The notes under the pieces are model-generated. The model searched no databases. It was given only the letters and a program-made list of their open reading frames with translations, and was not told where the DNA came from. A DNA stretch of 64,000 nucleotides, taken from Streptococcaceae bacterium AF77-01CM03A. GTDB lineage: Bacteria; Bacillota; Bacilli; Lactobacillales; Streptococcaceae. The first letter of the stretch is position 1. Every line of letters begins with the position of its first letter. The position numbers and the translations under genes are program-made. Positions 49,456 through 57,513 of the stretch are shown here, in pieces. The stretch is taken from NCBI GenBank assembly GCA_027665725.1, contig JAQDDS010000004.1:1-64000 (forward strand). The letters are read 5' to 3'.

Positions 49456-50577
49456 ATGACATATAGTAAAAAGGGAACTTTTCTAAAGAAAACGACGGTG
49501 GGCACAGCTTCACTATTGCTTGCGGGTGCTTTTTTGTTTGGTGGAGGAGCTGTTCATGCTAATCAGGTAAATAGTGGTTCACTGGCACGAGGAGATGATT
49601 ATCCCTATTATTATAAAAATGGAAGTCAAGAAATTGATAAATGGCGTCTATACTCCAGACAGTGTACATCTTTCGCTGCCTTTCGTTTAAGTAGTGTCAA
49701 TGGTTTTGAGTTGCCTGCTGCGTACGGGAATGCTAAGGATTGGGGTTATCGTGCTAAACGAGAAGGCTATCGTGTAGACAGAACTCCGACTGTTGGTTCG
49801 ATTGCCTGGGACGGAAGCGGAGACTATGGCCACGTTGCATGGGTTTCTAATGTTTTTGGTGATATGATTGAAATCGAGGAGTACAATTATGGCGTTAGAG
49901 AGAAGTACAATCGTCGAATTGTGAAGGCAAGCTCTATGTCTGGTTTCATTCACTTTAAAGATGTAGGACATGCTGGCTCAGGGAATCCTCAGTCGACGTC
50001 ACTATCTAGTGGAACCCATGTTTTTACAGAAAAAGCTGCTATTATGAATCAGCCATCACAAGCTGCTGAGATTATTGACTATTACTACCCTGGAGAAAGT
50101 GTTCATTACGATCAAACGTTTGAGAAGGATGGCTACAAATGGATTAGTTATCTATCCCGAACTGGGAATCGCAGATATGTCCAGCTAGCTAAAACAGCAA
50201 GTTCTAAGAATGGATGGGAAAAACAGGGGATAACATGGTACTACTATGAAAATGGGAAAGTCACTCTTGGTTGGAAAAAGATAAACGGCAGTTGGTACTA
50301 TTTCCAAACTAATGGTTCAATGAGAACAGGTTGGTTAAAAGACGGTTCCAAGTGGTACTACTTGAAATCATCTGGAGAAATGCAGACGGGATGGTTAAAG
50401 GATAAGGGCATTTGGTATTACCTCGAAAGCTCAGGCGCTATGAAAACAAGTCAGTGGTTCCAGGTTTCAGGGAAATATTATTACGTAAACGCATCTGGAG
50501 AATTGGCAGTAGATACGACTATCGATGGGTTCCAAGTTGACAGTAATGGTGCGCGAGTAGAAAATCCAGCATCATAA
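49456..50577 (+). CDS. cbpD: Choline-binding murein hydrolase CbpD (competence fratricide)
   Basis: Secreted during competence to lyse non-competent siblings and relatives. The 373-residue protein has a signal peptide (about 1-35), a CHAP domain (about 48-172) with catalytic C70 (SRQCTSF) and H126 (YGHVAWV), one SH3b domain (about 180-247), and four to five choline-binding repeats (about 253-350, with GWKKINGSWYYF and GWLKDGSKWYYL). Pneumococcal CbpD has two SH3 domains and about 448 residues, so this is a shorter version. SD GAAGGAG 5 nt before ATG. Confidence 0.93.
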   Translation: MTYSKKGTFLKKTTVGTASLLLAGAFLFGGGAVHANQVNSGSLARGDDYPYYYKNGSQEIDKWRLYSRQCTSFAAFRLSSVNGFELPAAYGNAKDWGYRAKREGYRVDRTPTVGSIAWDGSGDYGHVAWVSNVFGDMIEIEEYNYGVREKYNRRIVKASSMSGFIHFKDVGHAGSGNPQSTSLSSGTHVFTEKAAIMNQPSQAAEIIDYYYPGESVHYDQTFEKDGYKWISYLSRTGNRRYVQLAKTASSKNGWEKQGITWYYYENGKVTLGWKKINGSWYYFQTNGSMRTGWLKDGSKWYYLKSSGEMQTGWLKDKGIWYYLESSGAMKTSQWFQVSGKYYYVNASGELAVDTTIDGFQVDSNGARVENPAS

Positions 50578-50629
50578 GTGTTATTCAGCATTCGGGCTCT
50601 TCCTAATGGTATTTTTCCCTGCTTTCCTT

Positions 50630-50635
50630 TATAAT
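50630..50635 (+). promoter_or_regulatory. Candidate -10 of polA, leaderless geometry
   Basis: TATAAT ends 6 nt before the polA ATG (50642), leaving GGGTGT between and no usable SD. The -35 region is weak. Confidence 0.4.
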
Positions 50636-50641
50636 GGGTGT

Positions 50642-53275
50642 ATGGACAAGAAAAAATTATTACTAATTGACGGTTCTTCAGTTGCCTTTCGAGCATTTTT
50701 TGCACTTTACCAGCAACTAGATCGTTTTAAAAATGACAATGGACTTCATACTAATGCAATCTACGGATTTCATCTGATGCTAAATCACCTACTGGAGCGT
50801 GTTCAACCGAGTCATATCTTGGTTGCTTTTGATGCGGGGAAGACGACTTTCCGTACAGAGATGTATGCAGATTATAAGGGTGGTCGTGCCAAGACTCCGG
50901 ATGAGTTTCGTGAGCAATTTCCTTTTATTCGTGAGTTGCTAGATCATCTTGGAATTCGTCATTATGAGTTAGCCCAGTATGAGGCTGATGATATCATTGG
51001 TACCTTGGGACGCTTGGCTGAAAAGGAATCTTTTGATGTAACTATAGTCAGTGGAGACAAGGACTTGATCCAGTTGACAGATGAGCATACCGTGGTTGAA
51101 ATTTCCAAAAAAGGTGTGGCTGAATTTGAGGCCTTTACACCAGAATACCTCATGGAAAAGATGGGCATCACACCAGCTCAATTTATTGATCTTAAGGCTC
51201 TCATGGGGGATAAGTCAGATAATATACCTGGTGTCACCAAGATTGGTGAAAAGACTGGTATTAAGCTCTTGTTAGAACATGGGTCTCTTGAAGGTATTTA
51301 TGAAAATATTGACAGCATGAAGGCTTCAAAGATGAAGGAAAATCTCGTCAATGATAAGGAACAAGCCTTCCTGTCTAAAACACTGGCGACGATTGATACG
51401 AAAGCACCGATTGAAATTGGCCTAGATGATTTGGTTTATAGCGGTCCAGATGTGGAAAACCTCGGGAAATTCTACGATGAGATGGGCTTTAAGCAGCTCA
51501 AGCAAGCCTTGAATGCTTCTCAGACTAACCAAGTTGAGATTTTGAATTTCACTATAGTGGATAAAGTGAGTCAAGATATGCTGAGTGAAGACTCCATCTT
51601 CCACTTTGAACTTTTTGGAGAAAACTATCATATAGATGATTTAGTTGGCTTTGCCTGGTCTTGTGGAGACAAACTCTACGTTACAGATAAGCTGGAACTT
51701 CTGCAGGATCCGATTCTTAAGGATTTTCTAGAAAAAACACCTCTGAAAGTGTATGATTTTAAGAAAGTAAAAGTCCTCTTAAATCGCTTTGGTTTGGACT
51801 TGCAGGCTCCTGCTTTTGACAGTCGTTTGGCCAAATACCTTCTCTCTACTGTCGAGAATAATGAAATTTCAACTATTGCTAGTCTCTATGGTCAAACTTA
51901 CCTAGTCGATGATGAAACCTTCTACGGTAAAGGTGTCAAAAAAGCTATCCCAGAGCGAGAGAAACTCTTGGAACACTTGGCTCGTAAGGTTGCTGTATTG
52001 GTTGAGACAGAGCCTGTCTTACTTGAAAAATTAAGCGAAAATGGGCAATTAGATCTCCTTTATGACATGGAGCAGCCTCTGGCTTTTGTCCTTGCTAAGA
52101 TGGAAATTGCTGGGATCAAGGTCAAAAAAGAAACATTGCTCGAGATGCAAGCTGAAAATGAGCTTGTCATTGAAAAGCTGACGCAAGAGATTTATGAGTT
52201 GGCTGGTGAGGAGTTTAATATCAACTCGCCTAAACAACTTGGCGAATTGCTTTTTGAAAAGCTAGGTCTCCCTCTCGAATACACCAAGAAAACTAAGACA
52301 GGTTACTCGACGGCAGTAGATGTCTTGGAGCGTCTAGCTCCTATTGCACCAATCGTCAAGAAAATTCTCGACTACCGTCAGATTGCTAAGATTCAATCCA
52401 CTTATGTGATTGGCTTACAGGACTGGATTTTAGCGGATGGTAAGATTCATACGCGCTATGTGCAAGATTTGACTCAGACAGGTCGTCTGTCTAGTGTGGA
52501 TCCAAACTTGCAAAATATCCCTGTTCGTTTGGAACAAGGGCGCCTCATTCGTAAGGCTTTTGTACCAGAGTGGGAGGATAGTGTCCTTCTCAGCTCGGAT
52601 TACTCACAGATTGAATTGCGCGTTTTGGCGCATATCTCTAAGGATGAGCACTTAATCAAGGCCTTCCAAGAGGGAGCTGATATCCATACCTCGACAGCCA
52701 TGCGTGTCTTTGGGATTGAACGTCCTGAGGATGTGACGCCAAACGACCGTCGCAATGCCAAGGCTGTCAACTTTGGAGTGGTTTACGGAATTTCAGACTT
52801 TGGTTTATCCAATAACCTAGGTATCAGCCGTAAAGAGGCTAAGGCTTACATCGACACCTACTTTGAACGCTTCCCAGGAATCAAAAACTACATGGATGAA
52901 GTCGTTCGTGAGGCGCGTGATAAGGGTTATGTAGAGACTCTCTTCAAACGCCGTCGTGAGTTGCCGGATATCAATTCGCGTAACTTTAACATTCGTGGTT
53001 TTGCGGAACGTACAGCTATCAACTCCCCTATCCAAGGTTCGGCTGCAGATATTCTCAAAATCGCTATGATTCAACTAGATAAAGCCTTGGTTGCAGGTGG
53101 TTATCAGACTAAGATGCTGTTACAAGTACATGATGAAATTGTTCTTGAAGTGCCTAAGTCGGAATTAGCTGCTATTAAAAAACTCGTCAAACAAACCATG
53201 GAAGAAGCCATTCAACTCAGTGTGCCATTGATTGCTGATGAAAATGAAGGTGTGACTTGGTACGAAGCTAAGTAG
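50642..53275 (+). CDS. polA: DNA polymerase I
   Basis: Repair polymerase that replaces Okazaki primers. The start MDKKKLLLIDGSSVAFRAF (50642) matches homologues; 877 residues. It has an N-terminal 5' nuclease (about 1-290, DADDIIG-type EADDIIG and GDKSDNIPG), a central exonuclease-like domain whose first motif reads FHFELFGE without the catalytic DxE, so proofreading is probably lost, and a C-terminal polymerase (SSDYSQIELR, RRNAKAVNFGVVYG, VHDE). In S. pneumoniae polA is not next to cbpD (recalled), suggesting a rearrangement. Confidence 0.95.
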   Translation: MDKKKLLLIDGSSVAFRAFFALYQQLDRFKNDNGLHTNAIYGFHLMLNHLLERVQPSHILVAFDAGKTTFRTEMYADYKGGRAKTPDEFREQFPFIRELLDHLGIRHYELAQYEADDIIGTLGRLAEKESFDVTIVSGDKDLIQLTDEHTVVEISKKGVAEFEAFTPEYLMEKMGITPAQFIDLKALMGDKSDNIPGVTKIGEKTGIKLLLEHGSLEGIYENIDSMKASKMKENLVNDKEQAFLSKTLATIDTKAPIEIGLDDLVYSGPDVENLGKFYDEMGFKQLKQALNASQTNQVEILNFTIVDKVSQDMLSEDSIFHFELFGENYHIDDLVGFAWSCGDKLYVTDKLELLQDPILKDFLEKTPLKVYDFKKVKVLLNRFGLDLQAPAFDSRLAKYLLSTVENNEISTIASLYGQTYLVDDETFYGKGVKKAIPEREKLLEHLARKVAVLVETEPVLLEKLSENGQLDLLYDMEQPLAFVLAKMEIAGIKVKKETLLEMQAENELVIEKLTQEIYELAGEEFNINSPKQLGELLFEKLGLPLEYTKKTKTGYSTAVDVLERLAPIAPIVKKILDYRQIAKIQSTYVIGLQDWILADGKIHTRYVQDLTQTGRLSSVDPNLQNIPVRLEQGRLIRKAFVPEWEDSVLLSSDYSQIELRVLAHISKDEHLIKAFQEGADIHTSTAMRVFGIERPEDVTPNDRRNAKAVNFGVVYGISDFGLSNNLGISRKEAKAYIDTYFERFPGIKNYMDEVVREARDKGYVETLFKRRRELPDINSRNFNIRGFAERTAINSPIQGSAADILKIAMIQLDKALVAGGYQTKMLLQVHDEIVLEVPKSELAAIKKLVKQTMEEAIQLSVPLIADENEGVTWYEAK

Positions 53276-53297
53276 AAATAGCCTATCAAACAAAACG

Positions 53298-53335
53298 AAA
53301 TCCCCTTGAACATTATGGTTCAAAGGGATTTTTCT
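53298..53335. terminator. Bidirectional terminator, polA / permease
   Basis: AAATCCC-CTTGAAC pairs with GTTCAA-GGGATTT (one bulge), loop ATTATG, T run TTTTTCTTT on the plus side, between convergent genes. Confidence 0.8.
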
Positions 53336-53379
53336 TTCAGGAAAAGACAAAAGTGAAACTATCTAGCTAATAGTAGGAT

Positions 53380-54828
53380 TTATTTGATTTGTTTCTTTTG
53401 TTCTTTTTTGGCAAGTACTGGTAGAATCACACCTAATCCAATCAGAATAATTGGTGTTAAGATATTTGTAAGAAGAGAGAATTGCCAAGCAGTTGGATTT
53501 TCAGCATAGCTAATTTTTGGAACCATACCAAGGATACAAGCAAAAGCAGTGAAGAGGAAGCACCAAGTACCGATCACAAAGCCAAGCTTAGGATTATTCA
53601 CAAACTTGTATTCGGCATTTTTGTATGTTTTCCAAGCACGGTTGAGCATCATATAGGCAAGGAATACCCAGAGATAACGCATCGGCATTACGATAGAATT
53701 AAGGTTGGTCATCCATTTTACAAGTCCGTCAATTTCCTGAATACCAAAAATTGGAAGGATGATGATAAGGCTAACGAGGACACCTGTAAGAAGGTAGCCG
53801 TTAATGAGGACACCTTTCTCAGTACGTTTTCGAAGCCAGCTTGGGATGTAGTTTTCATCAGCGTTATTGAGAAGGATTTGCAAGGGTGCGTCAATAGAGA
53901 AGGCAAGTGCCGCGATTTGTCCGACCATATTTGTAAGAGCGTAAATCACAACGAAGAGGTTTCCAACTCCCCAAGAATTTCCTAACATCTGGAAGGCTTG
54001 ATAAGCACCATTACGCATGAGGTCTTCAGGGATATTATTGCCATCAAATAGCATTCCCATGGCAACTGAACCAAGGATAGCAGAGAGACCTACCATGATG
54101 GCCATGACAATCATACCTTTTGGAAATTCTTTTGCAGGGTTGCGAGTTTGATTCACATAAGGGGAAATTTTTTCACAACCACCAACTGCAAAGACCAGTA
54201 GTGAGATGGTTGTAAAATAAGAAAAATCAAAGTTTGGAATGTAGGTACTCAGTTGATCCATGTGTGGTGTCGCAAACTGGATGTCTGGTTTGATGAAAGG
54301 CAGACCGACAGCCAAAAGCACAAAGAGTAAAGACATAATCAACATGGCACTTCCTGCCAAGCTACCGATGACTTTCAGTGTTGTCAATCCTTTTGTAGAA
54401 AGGTAGAGGAAAAGTCCAAAGATTAGCAAGCAGAGAATAACAATCCAGTGGAAGTCAATTTGTTTTAGAAATTGTCCATTACCCTGCAAGGCCCATCCAA
54501 GCGGAATTAGAATTCCTTGAGGCTTTTGTGCGAGGTAAGGAATGTGAACAACCCAGTAGGTCCAAGCAGCGAAGTAGGCGAGGCGTTTGGTTGATGTTTT
54601 TTCAACCCATTCACTAACACCGCTTCCGCTTTCCTTGAAGGTAGAACCTAGTTGTCCGACGATGAGTGAATATGGGATAAAGTAGAGTGCGAGGATTAAA
54701 ACCCAAGATACGACTACTGAAATCCCCTGTTGAGAATAGTTGTTGACGACGTTTCCGAGCCCCCAAACCATGTTGAAAGCAATCAGAGAAACCATCAGCC
54801 AATTAAGTTGGTGTTGATCTTTTTTCAT
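53380..54828 (-). CDS. APC-superfamily amino acid permease/antiporter (YjeM/GadC-like)
   Basis: A 482-residue membrane protein with 12 predicted TM helices. The TM1 break reads FNMVWGLGNVVNNY, a variant of the Gly-rich unwound helix of APC transporters; the overall layout resembles glutamate:GABA and YjeM-type antiporters. The substrate cannot be assigned from sequence. Its minus-strand promoter (extended -10 TGATATACT, 54853-54858) lies beside a gene-free region with DnaA boxes. Confidence 0.8.
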   Translation of the reverse strand: MKKDQHQLNWLMVSLIAFNMVWGLGNVVNNYSQQGISVVVSWVLILALYFIPYSLIVGQLGSTFKESGSGVSEWVEKTSTKRLAYFAAWTYWVVHIPYLAQKPQGILIPLGWALQGNGQFLKQIDFHWIVILCLLIFGLFLYLSTKGLTTLKVIGSLAGSAMLIMSLLFVLLAVGLPFIKPDIQFATPHMDQLSTYIPNFDFSYFTTISLLVFAVGGCEKISPYVNQTRNPAKEFPKGMIVMAIMVGLSAILGSVAMGMLFDGNNIPEDLMRNGAYQAFQMLGNSWGVGNLFVVIYALTNMVGQIAALAFSIDAPLQILLNNADENYIPSWLRKRTEKGVLINGYLLTGVLVSLIIILPIFGIQEIDGLVKWMTNLNSIVMPMRYLWVFLAYMMLNRAWKTYKNAEYKFVNNPKLGFVIGTWCFLFTAFACILGMVPKISYAENPTAWQFSLLTNILTPIILIGLGVILPVLAKKEQKKQIK

Positions 54829-54852
54829 AATGTCTCCTTTTCTGATAATTTT

Positions 54853-54858
54853 AGTATA
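54853..54858 (-). promoter_or_regulatory. Extended -10 of the permease gene
   Basis: On the minus strand TGATATACT (TGn plus TATACT at 54853-54858). A degenerate cre-like stretch (TGAAAGCGCCTAACA, 54869-54883 plus strand) overlaps upstream, but its spacing deviates from consensus. Confidence 0.5.
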
Positions 54859-54960
54859 TCATGTTTTTTTGAAAGCGCCTAACAAAATTTGAAAATTACT
54901 ATAAAAAAAGTAAAAGCTAGCTAACAGATAGGGAATAAGGCTTGTTGGTTTAGAAAAAGA

Positions 54961-55206
54961 TTATCCACAACTTGTGGATAAGTTGAGGTGAAAACAACAA
55001 CTGTCTCTTTATAATTTTAATAGGAAAAAGAGGGACGAAATTTATAGAATAGGAAACAAATCAATCTTTTATGAACCTTATTAGGACAAGGTTTATAGAC
55101 TTTTTTCTATTGTAAATCCTATGAACTTGGATTGGAAAGATATTTTGGAAAAACTTGAAAATCTTTTCCGAAAAAAAGTTGAAGGTTATTCACAATCTGT
55201 GGATAA
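54961..55206. other. Origin-distal DnaA-box locus: two inverted box pairs in a 429-bp gene-free region
   Basis: The gap 54829-55257 has no ORF above about 15 codons. It holds TTATCCACA-N3-TGTGGATAA at 54961-54981 (exact boxes, same sequence and spacer as oriC 14398-14418) and TTATTCACA-N3-TGTGGATAA at 55186-55206 (one mismatch). Pair centres are 225 bp apart and the DNA between is AT-rich. By analogy with DnaA-titration or reactivation loci (datA, DARS, Bacillus DnaA-box clusters) it may bind DnaA, but this is inference. Confidence 0.7.
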
Positions 55207-55226
55207 CTTTATATGGATAAGAAGAC

Positions 55227-55247
55227 CCCTTTGTGCTTGACAAAGGG
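55227..55247 (-). terminator. Hairpin after the GH92 gene
   Basis: CCCTTTGT/ACAAAGGG 8-bp stem with 5-nt loop, 11 bp beyond the GH92 stop. The minus-strand tail GGTCTTCTT is only moderately T-rich. Confidence 0.55.
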
Positions 55248-55257
55248 ATTTGATCTA

Positions 55258-57342
55258 TTAGTGCTTGGGTAACCAGCTGAGTGTAAAATCAAGAGTCTTT
55301 GCATTGAGCAATTCCTGATGACTGATGGTTTGTTTTTCTTTCCCGTCCAATCGACAGTCTTGTACAAAGTGGAAGTGTTCATGATTTTGATGAGTACGAA
55401 TATCCAACCACTGTTCTTTTTCTGCAAGATAGACACGAAGGTGGTCAAAGAGTGGAATTCCAAGATCATAGCTTGCTTTCCCTGGGCAGGTTGGGTAAAG
55501 TCCGAGAGCAGACCAGACATACCAAGCCGATAGACTACCATTATCCTCATCTCCTGGATAAGCATCCCAGCCATCTCGAAAGGCTTTTTGACGGAGAGTC
55601 TTGACCAAGAGACTGGTATATTGGGGATAACTACTGTAGCGGAACAGATAAGGGATGTGGAAGCTTGGTTGGTTGGAAATGGCTAGTTGACCAAATGGCG
55701 CTGTTGCCATCTCGCTCATCTCATGAATTTCATATCCATAGCCCGTCGTTTCAAAAAGTGGGAGACTTTGACAAGCTTTCAAAAGATAGTTGCTAAAGGC
55801 TTCTTTTCCACCCATTAGTTGGCTAAGTCCAGAAATATCATGTAAAACACCAAGACTGGCCTGAATAGCTGAACACTCAGCGTAATCACGGCCCCAACTA
55901 TAAGGAGAAAAATCAGGACGGAAGTTGCCATCTACATCACGCGCCCTCATATATCCTGTCTCAGGGTCAAAGAGGTTTTGATAGTTTTTAGAATATTGAG
56001 CATAGGTTTGAGCTAGCTCTTCTTGGTCTAATTTTGCTGCACAAGTATAGATACAAAAATCGCTGTAGGCATAATCTAGCGTATGACTGACACTTTCGTG
56101 GTGATCAGTGGATAAATAGCCCAGTTTTTGGTATTGAGAAAGGCCATGGCGCCCGTTGATGGCTTTTGGATCTGCCTTAGTAGCAGTTTCAAGCATAGCT
56201 TTGAGAAATTCCTCCTCAAGTTCAGGCGCCATGCCTTTACAAGCACTATCCGCAATAAGACCATCAATCAAAGTACCAGGCATCATTCCTCGTTCGTCAG
56301 GAGCCAGCCACTTAGGGAGATACCCAGTATCTCTATAGCTATTGAGGAAACCTTCAAGAAACTGACGATAGTGCTCTGGAATAATCAAGGCAAAGAGTGG
56401 GAATGAAGTGCGGAAGGTATCCCAAAAACCATTGTTGGTAAAGAATAGCCCTGGTTTGATAGTCCCTGAAGCAAGGTCTATATGAATACTCTCGCCTTGC
56501 TCATTTACCTCATAGAAGGTTTGTGGGAAAAGAAAGAGTCTGTATAGACAATGATCAAAAAATGTTCGGTCTACAGGGCCGGTTTCCACGACATCAAAAC
56601 GGCCTAGAAGGTTTTCCCAACTTGCTTTAGCCTCTGATTTCGTTTCTTCAAAGTCTTTTCTAGGCAGATTAAAGAGGGCCTGTTCTTTAGAAATAAAAGA
56701 AGTAGCTAGTTGAACTAGAGCTTCTGCTCCAGCCAAGTCGATACGCCAGTCTTGCCCTACTTGATTGATAGATAAGATTTCTACAGAAAATGCAAGAGCA
56801 GTAAACATGACGAGGGGACTTTTGTTGGTTTCGGTTTCACCTTCTTGCCTCAGGGCCAGATTCCACTTATCGACTTGTTCTACTGTCAGTTCATCTACTG
56901 CGTGAAGATAGAGGGATAGAGCTTTTCCCTGCTTTTGCTCTATACGAATAGAAGCTCCATAGCAAGTCGGTGTGAGCTGGGTTTCAATCTGATAGCGCAA
57001 AGAGAAAATCTTTAGAAAATGAGGATTAAAAATAGCACGATCAAGGTTATAGGAGGACTGACGGTGGAAGAGGGTGCCGCCGCTGATTTCTCCTGTAATT
57101 GGTGTCAGTAAGAGCCAGGAGTAATCACCAATCCAAGGGCTAGGTTGGTGGGTTAGTCGAATACCCTGAAAGATAGGAAGATGAGGGTCAAAAAACCAAG
57201 ATCCTTCCTGGTCACTAGTTTGTGGAACAAAGTAATTCATCCCAAAAGGCACTCCAGTGTATGGTAGTGTATTGCCTCGTGAAAATGCATGTTTACTGGC
57301 TGTTCCAAAACGCGTATCAATGGTTTTAAGTATCGGTTTCAT
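55258..57342 (-). CDS. GH92 family alpha-mannosidase, cytoplasmic, with Gln at the usual acid position
   Basis: Calcium-dependent exo-alpha-mannosidase family. The 694-residue protein has no signal peptide or sortase motif. Family motifs: NGFWDTFRT, GYEIHEMSEMA, and PGDEDNGSLSAWYVW with the base Asp pair. The motif GNEPSHH of classical members reads SNQPSFH here, with Gln558 in place of the general-acid Glu. It is divergent from the GH125-GH38-ROK-GH20 genes, 171 bp apart, and equivalent to the pneumococcal gene at the same locus. Substrate: alpha-1,2-mannosides or possibly a mannosyl phosphodiester. Confidence 0.88.
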   Translation of the reverse strand: MKPILKTIDTRFGTASKHAFSRGNTLPYTGVPFGMNYFVPQTSDQEGSWFFDPHLPIFQGIRLTHQPSPWIGDYSWLLLTPITGEISGGTLFHRQSSYNLDRAIFNPHFLKIFSLRYQIETQLTPTCYGASIRIEQKQGKALSLYLHAVDELTVEQVDKWNLALRQEGETETNKSPLVMFTALAFSVEILSINQVGQDWRIDLAGAEALVQLATSFISKEQALFNLPRKDFEETKSEAKASWENLLGRFDVVETGPVDRTFFDHCLYRLFLFPQTFYEVNEQGESIHIDLASGTIKPGLFFTNNGFWDTFRTSFPLFALIIPEHYRQFLEGFLNSYRDTGYLPKWLAPDERGMMPGTLIDGLIADSACKGMAPELEEEFLKAMLETATKADPKAINGRHGLSQYQKLGYLSTDHHESVSHTLDYAYSDFCIYTCAAKLDQEELAQTYAQYSKNYQNLFDPETGYMRARDVDGNFRPDFSPYSWGRDYAECSAIQASLGVLHDISGLSQLMGGKEAFSNYLLKACQSLPLFETTGYGYEIHEMSEMATAPFGQLAISNQPSFHIPYLFRYSSYPQYTSLLVKTLRQKAFRDGWDAYPGDEDNGSLSAWYVWSALGLYPTCPGKASYDLGIPLFDHLRVYLAEKEQWLDIRTHQNHEHFHFVQDCRLDGKEKQTISHQELLNAKTLDFTLSWLPKH

Positions 57343-57368
57343 AGTGGTTTCCTTCAGTAGTTTTCTAC

Positions 57369-57374
57369 ATTATA
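57369..57374 (-). promoter_or_regulatory. Extended -10 of the GH92 gene
   Basis: On the minus strand TGATATAAT (TATAAT at 57369-57374), with SD GAAGGAAA before the ATG. No clear cre was found in the divergent region. Confidence 0.55.
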
Positions 57375-57470
57375 TCAGAAAATTTAGCCTTTAGAAAAGA
57401 AGTTTCAAATATAACAATTTTGTAGAATAATGACTAACATTTGTGTATATATTTTCTGGGCTAAAAGCTA

Positions 57471-57476
57471 TATACT
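57471..57476 (+). promoter_or_regulatory. Candidate -10 of the GH125-GH38 operon
   Basis: TATACT 38 bp before the GH125 ATG. The -35 is poor (TATATT region), suggesting activator dependence or low basal use. Confidence 0.45.
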
Positions 57477-57513
57477 GAAAATGAAAATCTGTTTGAAAGA
57501 GGCAAAATAGTTT

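Noticed and set aside
54869-54883. cre site upstream of the permease
   Set aside because: TGAAAGCGCCTAACA has an extra base and mismatches relative to the CcpA consensus; kept only as a note.
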